In this document: positions 27,913-34,859 of the stretch, in pieces
Layout of the letters: each line of letters starts with the position of its first letter
Position numbering within the stretch: the stretch's first letter is position 1
Origin: Streptomyces griseochromogenes
Lineage (GTDB): Bacteria > Actinomycetota > Actinomycetes > Streptomycetales > Streptomycetaceae
Assembly (NCBI RefSeq): GCF_001542625.1
Contig: NZ_CP016279.1
Coordinates: forward strand, 8,494,001-8,558,000
Length of the DNA: 64,000 nucleotides
Direction: 5' to 3'
Made by a program: the position numbers and the translations under genes
Notes under the pieces: model-generated
What the model saw: only the letters and a program-made list of their open reading frames with translations
Databases searched by the model: none
What the model was told of the DNA's origin: nothing

Positions 27913-28806
27913 ATGACGACACCTGTACTCGAAGCCCGTGACGTCACGATGCGCTTCGGCGGTCTGACCGCCGTCCGGTCGGTCGACTTCACGGTCAACA
28001 GCGGCGAGATCGTCGGTCTGATCGGCCCGAACGGCGCCGGCAAGACCACCTTCTTCAACTGCCTCACCGGCCTGTACATCCCCACCGAGGGCACGGTCGC
28101 CTACCAGGGCAAGGTGCTGCCGCCCAAGCCGCACCTGGTGACCCAGGCGGGCATCGCCCGTACGTTCCAGAACATCCGGCTCTTCGCCAACATGACCGTC
28201 CTGGAGAACGTCCTCGTGGGCCGCCACACGCGGACCAAGGAGGGCCTGTGGTCCGCGCTGCTGCGCGGCCCCGGTTTCCGCAAGGCCGAGAAGGAGTCCG
28301 AGGCGAAGGCCATGGAACTCCTGGAGTTCGTCGGCCTCGCCGCCAAGCGCGACCACCTCGCGCGCAACCTGCCCTACGGCGAGCAGCGCAAGCTGGAGAT
28401 CGCGCGGGCGCTGGCGAGCGAGCCGGGCCTGCTGCTGCTCGACGAGCCGACGGCCGGCATGAACCCGCAGGAGACCCGGGCCACCGAGGAACTGGTCTTC
28501 GCCATCCGGGACAAGGGCATCGCCGTCCTCGTCATCGAGCACGACATGCGCTTCATCTTCAACCTGTGCGACCGCGTCGCCGTGCTCGTCCAGGGCGAGA
28601 AGCTCGTCGAGGGCACCTCGGACGTCGTCCAGGCCGACGAGCGCGTCGTCGCCGCCTATCTGGGTGAGCCCTTCGAGGGCGACCCCGGGGAGGCGGAGGC
28701 CGCCGAGGTCGAGGCCGCGGAAGCCGCCGCCGAGGCCCAGTCGGCCGACGCGGAGAGCGCGGAGGCGGACAGCACCACCAGCACCACCAAGGGAGAGACC
28801 CAGTGA
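27913..28806 (+). CDS. livG: Branched-chain amino acid ABC transporter ATPase (LivG type)
   Basis: A 297-residue ABC ATPase. Walker A is GPNGAGKTTF (about residues 39-48), the signature region reads NLPYGEQRKLEIARALASEP, Walker B is LLLLDEPTAGMNP, and the H-loop is VIEHDMRF. The LivG type is shown by the RTFQNIRLFANMTVLENVLVGRH stretch. After residue about 253 a Glu/Ala/Ser/Thr-rich tail of some 45 residues (AEAAEVEAAEAAAEAQSAD) extends beyond the usual end and is probably disordered. It begins 6 bases after livM stops and overlaps the next ATPase gene by 4 bases. Confidence 0.95.
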   Translation: MTTPVLEARDVTMRFGGLTAVRSVDFTVNSGEIVGLIGPNGAGKTTFFNCLTGLYIPTEGTVAYQGKVLPPKPHLVTQAGIARTFQNIRLFANMTVLENVLVGRHTRTKEGLWSALLRGPGFRKAEKESEAKAMELLEFVGLAAKRDHLARNLPYGEQRKLEIARALASEPGLLLLDEPTAGMNPQETRATEELVFAIRDKGIAVLVIEHDMRFIFNLCDRVAVLVQGEKLVEGTSDVVQADERVVAAYLGEPFEGDPGEAEAAEVEAAEAAAEAQSADAESAEADSTTSTTKGETQ

Positions 28807-29519
28807 CCGCACTGCTGGAGGTCGAGGACCTCAGGGTCGCCTACGGCAAGATCGAGGCCGTCAAGGGCATCTCGTTCAGCGTCGAGGCCGGCCAGGTCGT
28901 CACCCTCATCGGCACCAACGGCGCCGGCAAGACGACGACCCTGCGCACTCTGTCCGGTCTGCTCAAGCCCATCTCGGGAAAGGTCGTCTTCGACGGCAAG
29001 CCCCTCACGGGCGTCCCCGCGCACAAGATCGTCGCGCTCGGGCTCGCCCACTCCCCCGAGGGCCGGCACATCTTCCCTCGCCTGACCATCGCCGAGAACC
29101 TCCAGCTCGGCGCCTTCCTCCGCAAGGACAAGGAGGGCATCGAGAAGGACATCCAGCGCGCCTACGACCTCTTCCCCATCCTCGGGGAGCGCAGGAAGCA
29201 GGCCGCCGGCACCCTCTCGGGCGGTGAGCAGCAGATGCTGGCGATGGGCAGGGCGCTGATGTCCCGGCCCAAGCTGCTGATGCTGGACGAGCCGTCCATG
29301 GGTCTGTCGCCGATCATGATGCAGAAGATCATGGCGACGATCACCGAGCTGAAGTCCCAGGGCACGACGATCCTGCTGGTCGAGCAGAACGCGCAGGCGG
29401 CGCTCTCGCTCGCCGATCAAGGGCATGTCATGGAGGTCGGCAGCATCGTGCTGTCGGGGACCGGCCAGGATCTGCTGCACGACGAGTCCGTGCGCAAGGC
29501 CTATCTCGGCGAGGACTAG
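28803..29519 (+). CDS. livF: Branched-chain amino acid ABC transporter ATPase (LivF type)
   Basis: A 238-residue ABC ATPase. Walker A GTNGAGKTTTLRTLSGL, signature LSGGEQQMLAMGRALMSRPKLLMLDEPSMGLSP (signature and Walker B together) and H-loop region LLVEQNAQAALSLAD match LivF; GLAHSPEGRHIFPRLTIAENL is the LivF-specific Q-loop area. It heterodimerises with the LivG-type ATPase. The GTGA overlap with the previous stop indicates translational coupling. It closes the importer operon. Confidence 0.95.
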   Translation: MTALLEVEDLRVAYGKIEAVKGISFSVEAGQVVTLIGTNGAGKTTTLRTLSGLLKPISGKVVFDGKPLTGVPAHKIVALGLAHSPEGRHIFPRLTIAENLQLGAFLRKDKEGIEKDIQRAYDLFPILGERRKQAAGTLSGGEQQMLAMGRALMSRPKLLMLDEPSMGLSPIMMQKIMATITELKSQGTTILLVEQNAQAALSLADQGHVMEVGSIVLSGTGQDLLHDESVRKAYLGED

Positions 29520-29550
29520 ACGCTCCGCCGGCAGCGGCGTGCACAGCCAC

Positions 29551-29623
29551 GGGTCCGTCGTAGCTGGTCGCGCCCCGCGGCGAAGCCGCTGATCGACGCA
29601 GTCCCGCGCCCCTTGAGGGGCGC
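29551..29623 (-). repeat. Dispersed Streptomyces-type intergenic repeat, long copy
   Basis: On the minus strand it reads GGGGCGCGGGACTGCGTCGA, then a 25-base insert relative to the copy at 6498, then GCGACCAGCTACGACGGACC. It also folds locally (GCGCCCC-TTGA-GGGGCGC at 29606-29623), so part of it may double as a terminator after livF. Similar long copies are, from memory, widespread in Streptomyces. Confidence 0.55.
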
Positions 29624-29624
29624 G

Positions 29625-29659
29625 GAGGCCCGCGCCCCCTTCTCCGGGGCGCGGGCCTC
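29625..29659. terminator. Bidirectional terminator between livF and the ANTAR regulator
   Basis: A 14-bp perfect stem (GAGGCCCGCGCCCC / GGGGCGCGGGCCTC) with a 7-base loop and TTCGTT on the right. It lies between two convergent genes and can serve both. Confidence 0.85.
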
Positions 29660-29676
29660 TTCGTTCAACTGCGGGG

Positions 29677-30333
29677 TCAGCCCTTCTTGGCCGCCTTCTT
29701 CTCCTCGTTGTCCGCGATGACCGCCTCGGCGACCTGCTGCATCGACATGCGGCGATCCATGGAGGTCTTCTGGATCCAGCGGAAGGCGGCGGGCTCGGTC
29801 AGGCCGTACTCGGTCTGCAGGATGGACTTCGCGCGGTCGACCAGCTTGCGGGTCTCCAGCCGCTGGGTGAGGTCGGCGACCTCCTGCTCCAGCTGCTTCA
29901 GTTCGGTGAACCGGGAGACGGCCATCTCGATGGCCGGTACCACATCGCTCTTGCTGAACGGCTTCACCAAGTAGGCCATGGCGCCCGCGTCCCGGGCCCG
30001 TTCCACCAGGTCACGCTGGGAGAAGGCGGTGAGCATCAGGACCGGGGCGATGGACTCCTCGGCGATCTTCTCGGCGGCGGAGATGCCGTCCAGCTTAGGC
30101 ATCTTCACATCGAGGATCACCAGGTCCGGCTTGTGCTCCCGGGCCAGCTCCACGGCCTGTTCTCCGTCGCCCGCCTCGCCGACGACGGTGTAGCCCTCCT
30201 CCTCCAGCATCTCCTTCAGGTCGAGGCGGATCAGGGCCTCGTCCTCGGCGATGACGACACGGGTCGTCAGCGGAGGCACGTGCGACTTGTCCTCGTCGGG
30301 CGCGTCTACGGGCTGGGGCGACTCGGCGGTCAC
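29677..30333 (-). CDS. ANTAR-domain response regulator (PdtaR-like)
   Basis: A 218-residue two-domain regulator. The receiver (about residues 25-140) has VVIAEDEALIRLDLKEMLEEEGY (acidic pocket), LVILDVKMPKLDG (phosphoacceptor Asp), MLTAFS and YLVKPFSKSD (Lys). A coiled-coil linker (FTELKQLEQEVADLTQRLETRK) leads to an ANTAR RNA-binding domain (LVDRAKSILQTEYGLTEPAAFRWIQKTSMDRRMSMQQVAEAVI) that, in this family, binds paired hairpins in target mRNAs for antitermination. The partner kinase is not in the window. The GTG start has AGGAG upstream. It is divergent from the tRNA gene and adjacent pyruvate kinase, the usual Streptomyces arrangement. Confidence 0.93.
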   Translation of the reverse strand: MTAESPQPVDAPDEDKSHVPPLTTRVVIAEDEALIRLDLKEMLEEEGYTVVGEAGDGEQAVELAREHKPDLVILDVKMPKLDGISAAEKIAEESIAPVLMLTAFSQRDLVERARDAGAMAYLVKPFSKSDVVPAIEMAVSRFTELKQLEQEVADLTQRLETRKLVDRAKSILQTEYGLTEPAAFRWIQKTSMDRRMSMQQVAEAVIADNEEKKAAKKG

Positions 30334-30364
30334 GGGGGCTCCTCGTTCAGGGCACGGGTGCTGC

Positions 30365-30394
30365 TTACAAGAGCCTACCTAGCTACGGTATGGT
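30365..30394 (+). promoter_or_regulatory. Candidate promoter of the tRNA gene
   Basis: TTACAA at 30365-30370 and TATGGT at 30389-30394 are 18 bases apart, close to the vegetative consensus. The predicted start is about 30 bases before the mature tRNA 5' end. Confidence 0.5.
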
Positions 30395-30433
30395 GGACGC
30401 GCGGAGGGTCGGGGGAAACCTTTGATTCTGCGA

Positions 30434-30508
30434 GCCCCGGTAGCCCAATTGGCAGCAGGCAACGGATTCAAAACCCGTACAGTGTCGGTTCGAGTCCGAC
30501 TCGGGGCA
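30434..30508 (+). tRNA. tRNA with anticodon CAA (Leu by codon), short variable loop
   Basis: A complete cloverleaf of 75 bases. The acceptor GCCCCGG pairs with TCGGGGC (one G-T) and the discriminator is A. U8-A9 are present. The D-stem is GCC/GGC with a GG in the loop. The anticodon stem is ACGGA/CCCGT with an A-C mismatch next to the loop; the loop TTCAAAA gives anticodon CAA (codon UUG). The variable region is only 5 bases (ACAGT). The T-stem is GTCGG/CCGAC with TTCGAGT loop. CCA is not encoded. Leucine tRNAs normally have a long variable arm, so the short (class I) form is odd; A73 does fit leucyl identity. The D-arm (AATTGGCAGCA) resembles glutamine tRNAs. Confidence 0.85.
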
Positions 30509-30539
30509 CTTTTCCTTGGATTCCAAGGTCAGCGTTTTG

Positions 30540-30568
30540 AACGGGCCCCTCCTCATGAGGGGCCCGTT
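30540..30568. terminator. Bidirectional terminator between tRNA and pyk
   Basis: A 12-bp perfect stem (AACGGGCCCCTC / GAGGGGCCCGTT) with a 5-base loop, preceded by TTTTG. A smaller hairpin CCTTGG-ATT-CCAAGG lies at 30514-30528, just after the tRNA. The stem sits 17 bases after the pyk stop on the minus strand. Confidence 0.85.
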
Positions 30569-30584
30569 GCCGTTCCTCGGGGCG

Positions 30585-32021
30585 CTACTTGGGGCTGTCG
30601 TCCTCGGCGATGTGGTGCACCCGGACCATGTTGGTCGAGCCGGAGACGCCGGGCGGGGAGCCCGCCGTGATGACCACGACGTCGCCCTTGCGGCAGCGGC
30701 CGTACTTGAGCAGCAGTTCGTCCACCTGGTCGACCATGGCGTCCGTGGAGTCGACGGGCGGGCCGAGGAAGGTCTCCGCACCCCAGGTCAGGCTGAGCTG
30801 GGAGCGGGTGGCCGGCTCCGGGGTGAAGGCCAGCAGCGGGATGGGCGAGCGGTAGCGGGACAGCCGGCGGGCCGTGTCTCCCGACTGGGTGAAGGCCACC
30901 AGGAACTTCGCGCCGAGGAAGTCGCCCATCTCGGCGGCGGCCCGGGCGACCGCGCCGCCCTGGGTGCGCGGCTTGTTCCGCTCGGTCAGCGGCGGAAGGC
31001 CCTTGGCGAGCAGGTCCTCCTCGGCCGCCTCGACGATCTTCGCCATGGTCCGCACGGTCTCGATCGGGTACTTGCCGACGCTGGTCTCGCCGGAGAGCAT
31101 CACCGCGTCCGTGCCGTCGATGACCGCGTTGGCCACGTCCGAGGCCTCGGCCCGGGTCGGGCGGGAGTTGTCGATCATCGAGTCCAGCATCTGGGTGGCC
31201 ACGATGACCGGCTTGGCGTTGCGCCGGGCCAGCTTGACGGCGCGCTTCTGCACGATCGGCACCTGCTCCAGCGGCATCTCCACGCCGAGGTCGCCGCGCG
31301 CGACCATGATGCCGTCGAAGCAGGCCACGATGTCGTCGATCGCGTCGACGGCCTGCGGCTTCTCCACCTTGGCGATCACCGGGAGGCGGCGGCCCTCCTC
31401 GTCCATGATCCGGTGGACGTCCTCGGCGTCCTTGCCGGAGCGGACGAAGGACAGGGCGATCACGTCGAAGCCGGTGCGCAGCGCCCAGCGCAGGTCGTCC
31501 TCGTCCTTCTCGGAGAGGGCGGGCACGGAGACGGCGACGCCGGGGAGGTTCAGGCCCTTGTGGTCGGAGACCATGCCGCCCTCGACCACCCGGGTGTGCA
31601 CCCGGGGCCCGTCGACGGCGGTGACCTCCAGGCAGACCTTGCCGTCGTCCACGAGGACGCGCTCGCCGGGAGTGACATCGGCGGCGAGGCCGGCGTAGGT
31701 GGTGCCGCACCGGTGGCGGTCGCCCTCCACGCCCTCCTCCACGGTGACCGTGAAGGAGTCGCCGCGTTCAAGGAGTACGGGGCCTTCGCTGAAGCGGCCG
31801 AGCCGGATCTTCGGACCTTGAAGGTCGGCGAGGATTCCGACGCTGCGGCCGGTTTCGTCGGCCGCCTTTCGTACGCGCTGGTAACGCTCCTCGTGTTCGG
31901 CGTGAGTGCCGTGGCTGAGGTTGAACCGGGCGACGTCCATTCCGGCCTGGACCAGTGCCTTGATCTGGTCGTACGAGTCGGTGGCGGGCCCCAGAGTACA
32001 TACGATCTTTGCTCGGCGCAT
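30585..32021 (-). CDS. pyk: Pyruvate kinase
   Basis: A 478-residue pyruvate kinase (phosphoenolpyruvate + ADP to pyruvate + ATP), full length. Signatures: MRRAKIVCTLGPATDSYDQI at the start, FNLSHGTHAEHEERY, ILADLQGPKIRLG, the active-site block IIAKVEKPQAVDAIDDIVACFDGIMVARGDLGVEMPLEQVP (written from VIAKVEK), KPVIVATQMLDSMIDNSRPTRAE and DAVMLSGETSVGKYP. The C-terminal domain ends with DVVVITAGSPPGVSGSTNMVRVHHI. The ATG start is unambiguous. It is convergent with the tRNA gene and separated by the shared terminator. Streptomyces often have a second pyruvate kinase elsewhere. Confidence 0.97.
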   Translation of the reverse strand: MRRAKIVCTLGPATDSYDQIKALVQAGMDVARFNLSHGTHAEHEERYQRVRKAADETGRSVGILADLQGPKIRLGRFSEGPVLLERGDSFTVTVEEGVEGDRHRCGTTYAGLAADVTPGERVLVDDGKVCLEVTAVDGPRVHTRVVEGGMVSDHKGLNLPGVAVSVPALSEKDEDDLRWALRTGFDVIALSFVRSGKDAEDVHRIMDEEGRRLPVIAKVEKPQAVDAIDDIVACFDGIMVARGDLGVEMPLEQVPIVQKRAVKLARRNAKPVIVATQMLDSMIDNSRPTRAEASDVANAVIDGTDAVMLSGETSVGKYPIETVRTMAKIVEAAEEDLLAKGLPPLTERNKPRTQGGAVARAAAEMGDFLGAKFLVAFTQSGDTARRLSRYRSPIPLLAFTPEPATRSQLSLTWGAETFLGPPVDSTDAMVDQVDELLLKYGRCRKGDVVVITAGSPPGVSGSTNMVRVHHIAEDDSPK

Positions 32022-32074
32022 GATTCGACCCTAGGCCTTACCCGTCGGTAGAGAATCCGGGCTACATGACCACT

Positions 32075-32098
32075 CAACAACCTTTGCGTAAAGGGTTA
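32075..32098. promoter_or_regulatory. AT-rich inverted repeat upstream of pyk
   Basis: AACCTTT-GCGT-AAAGGGTT (allowing one extra G) is a compact dyad about 60 bases upstream of the pyk start, in a locally low-G+C region. It may be an operator or part of the pyk promoter; no regulator can be named. Confidence 0.3.
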
Positions 32099-32175
32099 TT
32101 GACAAGTGTTGAATTGTGCGGCGACCCGCTCCTATGAGCGATTTTTTTCGGGCGTCACATCTCGGCCCGCGCAAT

Positions 32176-32871
32176 TCACAGCCGTGGCGGCACCAGAGTG
32201 AATTGCGCGCTGATCTGAGCGGTCACGCGCAGACGTGAGGGTTCCAGATCGAGAGGCTCGGCCACTTCGGCCGTATCGGCCATGCTCATGCGGCGGACAC
32301 TCCGCCCGAAGGCCGCGCCGGCGGGCCGTGGGCGCTCGGCGCCGGTGTCGGCCAGTTCGACCAGGGCGGCGATCGAGGTGCCCAGCGCCTCGGCGTACTC
32401 CCGGGCCCGCTGGACCGCGTCGGCGACCGCCCGCCGCCGGGCCTCGGCATGCACCGGCGAGCCGGGACGCAGGGACCACCAGGGGCCGTCGACCCGGGTC
32501 AGCTCCAAGTCGGCGAGTCGGGTGGTCAGTTCACCGAGGACGGTGAAGTCGGCGAACTCGGCACCGAGGTGGACCCGGCCCTGATAGCTGCGCACCCGCT
32601 CGCCCCGGCCGTGCTCGGTCAGTTCGGGGGTGATGGAGAAGGCGCCGGTGGACAGCTCCTCCACCGCGTCCCCGCAGGACTTCACGAGGTCGAGCACGGC
32701 GGCGTTGCGACGGGTGAGGTCGTCGAGGGTGGAACGCCGGTCGCGGCCGCGGGCGCTCACCGTCACGCCGATACGGGCGACCTCGGGTTCGACCTCGAAC
32801 TCGGCCTCGCCGCGGACGACGAGGAGGGGAGCGTCGGGGGTGCCGTACGGGGCGGCGGCCTGAGAGGTCAT
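32176..32871 (-). CDS. SIMPL (DUF541) domain protein
   Basis: A 231-residue protein, nearly all one SIMPL/DUF541 domain (about residues 15-228). VVRGEAEFEVEPEVARIGVTVSARGRD is the conserved first strand pair; GAFSITPELTEHGR, YQGRVHLGAEFADFTVLGELTTRLAD and AEARRRAVADAVQRAREYAEALG follow the family pattern. Unlike most DUF541 proteins there is no obvious signal peptide, so it is probably cytosolic. Roles proposed for relatives (oxidative-stress protection, signalling) are not supported by context here. The start is the ATG at MTSQAAAPYG; the upstream open frame is not conserved. Confidence 0.85.
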   Translation of the reverse strand: MTSQAAAPYGTPDAPLLVVRGEAEFEVEPEVARIGVTVSARGRDRRSTLDDLTRRNAAVLDLVKSCGDAVEELSTGAFSITPELTEHGRGERVRSYQGRVHLGAEFADFTVLGELTTRLADLELTRVDGPWWSLRPGSPVHAEARRRAVADAVQRAREYAEALGTSIAALVELADTGAERPRPAGAAFGRSVRRMSMADTAEVAEPLDLEPSRLRVTAQISAQFTLVPPRL

Positions 32872-32911
32872 ACGCCCCACTCTGTCACGCACCTCCCGCT
32901 TCGGCGGCCGC

Positions 32912-32935
32912 AGTTCACCCGACAGGTCACCTGAT
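32912..32935 (+). promoter_or_regulatory. Possible PHO-box-like direct repeat upstream of the nucleotidase
   Basis: AGTTCACCCGAC followed by AGGTCACCTGAT forms a 12-base-period direct repeat of GTTCACC/GGTCACC, similar to Streptomyces PhoP boxes (which have an 11-base period). It lies about 90 bases before an exported 5'-nucleotidase, a plausible phosphate-starvation gene. The period is one base off, so this is tentative. Confidence 0.3.
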
Positions 32936-33020
32936 CGCAACCTCGTGGACCTGTTGCGGCACGTCATGCTCAGGTCAGAATCTACGCGCGTCGTTGACCG
33001 TTTCCCAAGGAGATCAAGAG

Positions 33021-34826
33021 ATGCCGTTGAACCGCCGGAAGTTCCTGAAGAAGTCCGCCGCGACCGGGGCGGGAGCGGCGATCGCCGGTGCGACGGCGGC
33101 TCCGGCGGCCGAGGCGGCACCGGTCGCGCGGCCCGCCCGGCACATGAAGCGGTACTCCCTCACCGTCATGGGCACCACGGACCTGCACGGCCACGTCTTC
33201 AACTGGGACTACTTCAAGGACGCGGAGTACGCCGACAAGGCGGGCAACGCGATGGGCCTGGCCCGGATCTCCACCCTGGTCGACCGGGTCCGCGAGGAGA
33301 AGGGCCACTGCAACACGCTGCTGCTGGACGCCGGCGACACGATCCAGGGCACCCCGCTGACGTACTACTACGCCAAGGTCGACCCGATCACCGCCAAGGG
33401 CGGCCCGGTGCACCCGATGGCCCGGGCGATGAACGCGATCGGGTACGACGCGGCGGCCCTCGGCAACCACGAGTTCAACTACGGCATCGAGACGCTGCGG
33501 AAGTTCGAGGACCAGCTGGACTTCCCGCTGCTCGGCGCCAACGCGGTCGACGCGAAGACGCTGAGGCCGGCCTTCCCGCCGTACTTCATGAAGAAGTTCC
33601 ATGTGCCGGGCGCCCCTCCGGTCAAGGTCGCCGTCCTCGGCCTCACCAACCCGGGCATCGCGATCTGGGACAAGGCCCATGTGCAGGGCAAACTGGCGTT
33701 CGAGGGCCTGGAGGAGCAGGCCGCGAAGTGGGTTCCGAGGCTCAAGTCACTGGGCGCGGACGTGGTCGTCGTCTCGGCCCACTCGGGTACGTCGGGCACG
33801 TCGTCGTACGGCGACCAGGTGCCCTACGTGGAGAACGCGGCCGCCAATGTGGCCAGGCAGGTGCCCGGCATCGACGCGATCCTGGTCGGCCACGCGCACG
33901 TGGAGATCCCGGAGCTGAAGGTCACCAACGAGCGGACGGGCAGGACGGTCGTCCTGTCGGAGCCGCTGTGCTACGCCGAACGGCTGACCCTCTTCGACAT
34001 CGAGCTGGTCTTCAGCAAGGGGAAGTGGGAGGTCGAGTCGGTCTCCGCCTCGCTGCGCGACTCCAACACGGTCGCCGACGACCCGAAGATCACCAAGTTG
34101 CTGAAGGACGAGCACGCGAAGGTCGTCGCCTATGTCAACCAGGTGGTGGGCCGGGCGACCGAGACCCTGACGACCGTCGAGGCCCGCTACAAGGACGCCC
34201 CGATCATCGACCTGATCACCAAGGTCCAGGAGGACGTGGTCAAGACCGCGCTCTCGGGCACCCCGTACGCCTCGCTGCCGGTGATCGCACAGGCCTCGCC
34301 GTTCTCCCGGACGTCCGAGATCCCGGCCGGCGACGTGACCATCCGGGATCTGTCGAGCCTGTACGTGTACGACAACACGCTCGTCGCCAAGCTGCTGACG
34401 GGCGCGCAGCTGCGGGCGTACCTGGAGTACTCGGCGGAGTACTACGTCCGTACGGCCGCCGACGCCGCCGTCGACGTGGAGAAGCTGACGAACGCGGGCG
34501 GCCGTCCGGACTACAACTACGACTATGTCTCGGGTCTGTCGTACGACATCGACATCGCCCAGCCGGCCGGGTCCCGGATCAAGAACCCGACCTTCAAGGG
34601 TGCCGCGCTGGACGACGCCCAGCAGTTCGTGCTGGCGGTGAACAACTACCGTGCCAACGGCGGCGGGGCCTTCCCTCATGTCGCGTCGGCCAAGGAGCTG
34701 TGGTCGGAGTCGACGGAGATCCGCACCCGGATCGCGGAGTGGGTCACCGCCAAGAGCGTCCTGGACCCGAAGGACTTCGCGTCCGTGGACTGGCAGCTGA
34801 CGCGGAACGGCACTCCGGTCTTCTAG
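33021..34826 (+). CDS. Tat-exported bifunctional metallophosphatase / 5'-nucleotidase
   Basis: A 601-residue calcineurin-like phosphatase with C-terminal 5'-nucleotidase domain, the UshA/CpdB layout. The N-terminus PLNRRKFLKKSAATGAGAAI is a Tat signal. The metal-binding motifs are visible in order: TTDLHGHVFNWDY (DxH), LLLDAGDTIQGTP (GD), AALGNHEFNYG (GNHE), VVSAHSGTSG and VGHAHVEIPEL (GHxH). The substrate-binding C-terminal domain runs from about residue 370 to the end (LSSLYVYDNTLVAKLLTGAQLRAYLE, FVLAVNNYRANGGGAFPHV). It is likely to release phosphate from extracellular nucleotides. ATG 33021 is preceded by AAGGAG at ideal spacing. Confidence 0.95.
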   Translation: MPLNRRKFLKKSAATGAGAAIAGATAAPAAEAAPVARPARHMKRYSLTVMGTTDLHGHVFNWDYFKDAEYADKAGNAMGLARISTLVDRVREEKGHCNTLLLDAGDTIQGTPLTYYYAKVDPITAKGGPVHPMARAMNAIGYDAAALGNHEFNYGIETLRKFEDQLDFPLLGANAVDAKTLRPAFPPYFMKKFHVPGAPPVKVAVLGLTNPGIAIWDKAHVQGKLAFEGLEEQAAKWVPRLKSLGADVVVVSAHSGTSGTSSYGDQVPYVENAAANVARQVPGIDAILVGHAHVEIPELKVTNERTGRTVVLSEPLCYAERLTLFDIELVFSKGKWEVESVSASLRDSNTVADDPKITKLLKDEHAKVVAYVNQVVGRATETLTTVEARYKDAPIIDLITKVQEDVVKTALSGTPYASLPVIAQASPFSRTSEIPAGDVTIRDLSSLYVYDNTLVAKLLTGAQLRAYLEYSAEYYVRTAADAAVDVEKLTNAGGRPDYNYDYVSGLSYDIDIAQPAGSRIKNPTFKGAALDDAQQFVLAVNNYRANGGGAFPHVASAKELWSESTEIRTRIAEWVTAKSVLDPKDFASVDWQLTRNGTPVF

Positions 34827-34859
34827 AGACCCGGCTCCGCCCGCGTATCGCCTGCCCTG

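Noticed and set aside
32101..32140. TTGACA-like hexamer around 32099 as a plus-strand promoter.
   Set aside because: No acceptable -10 hexamer is found 16-19 bases downstream and no plus-strand gene follows it.
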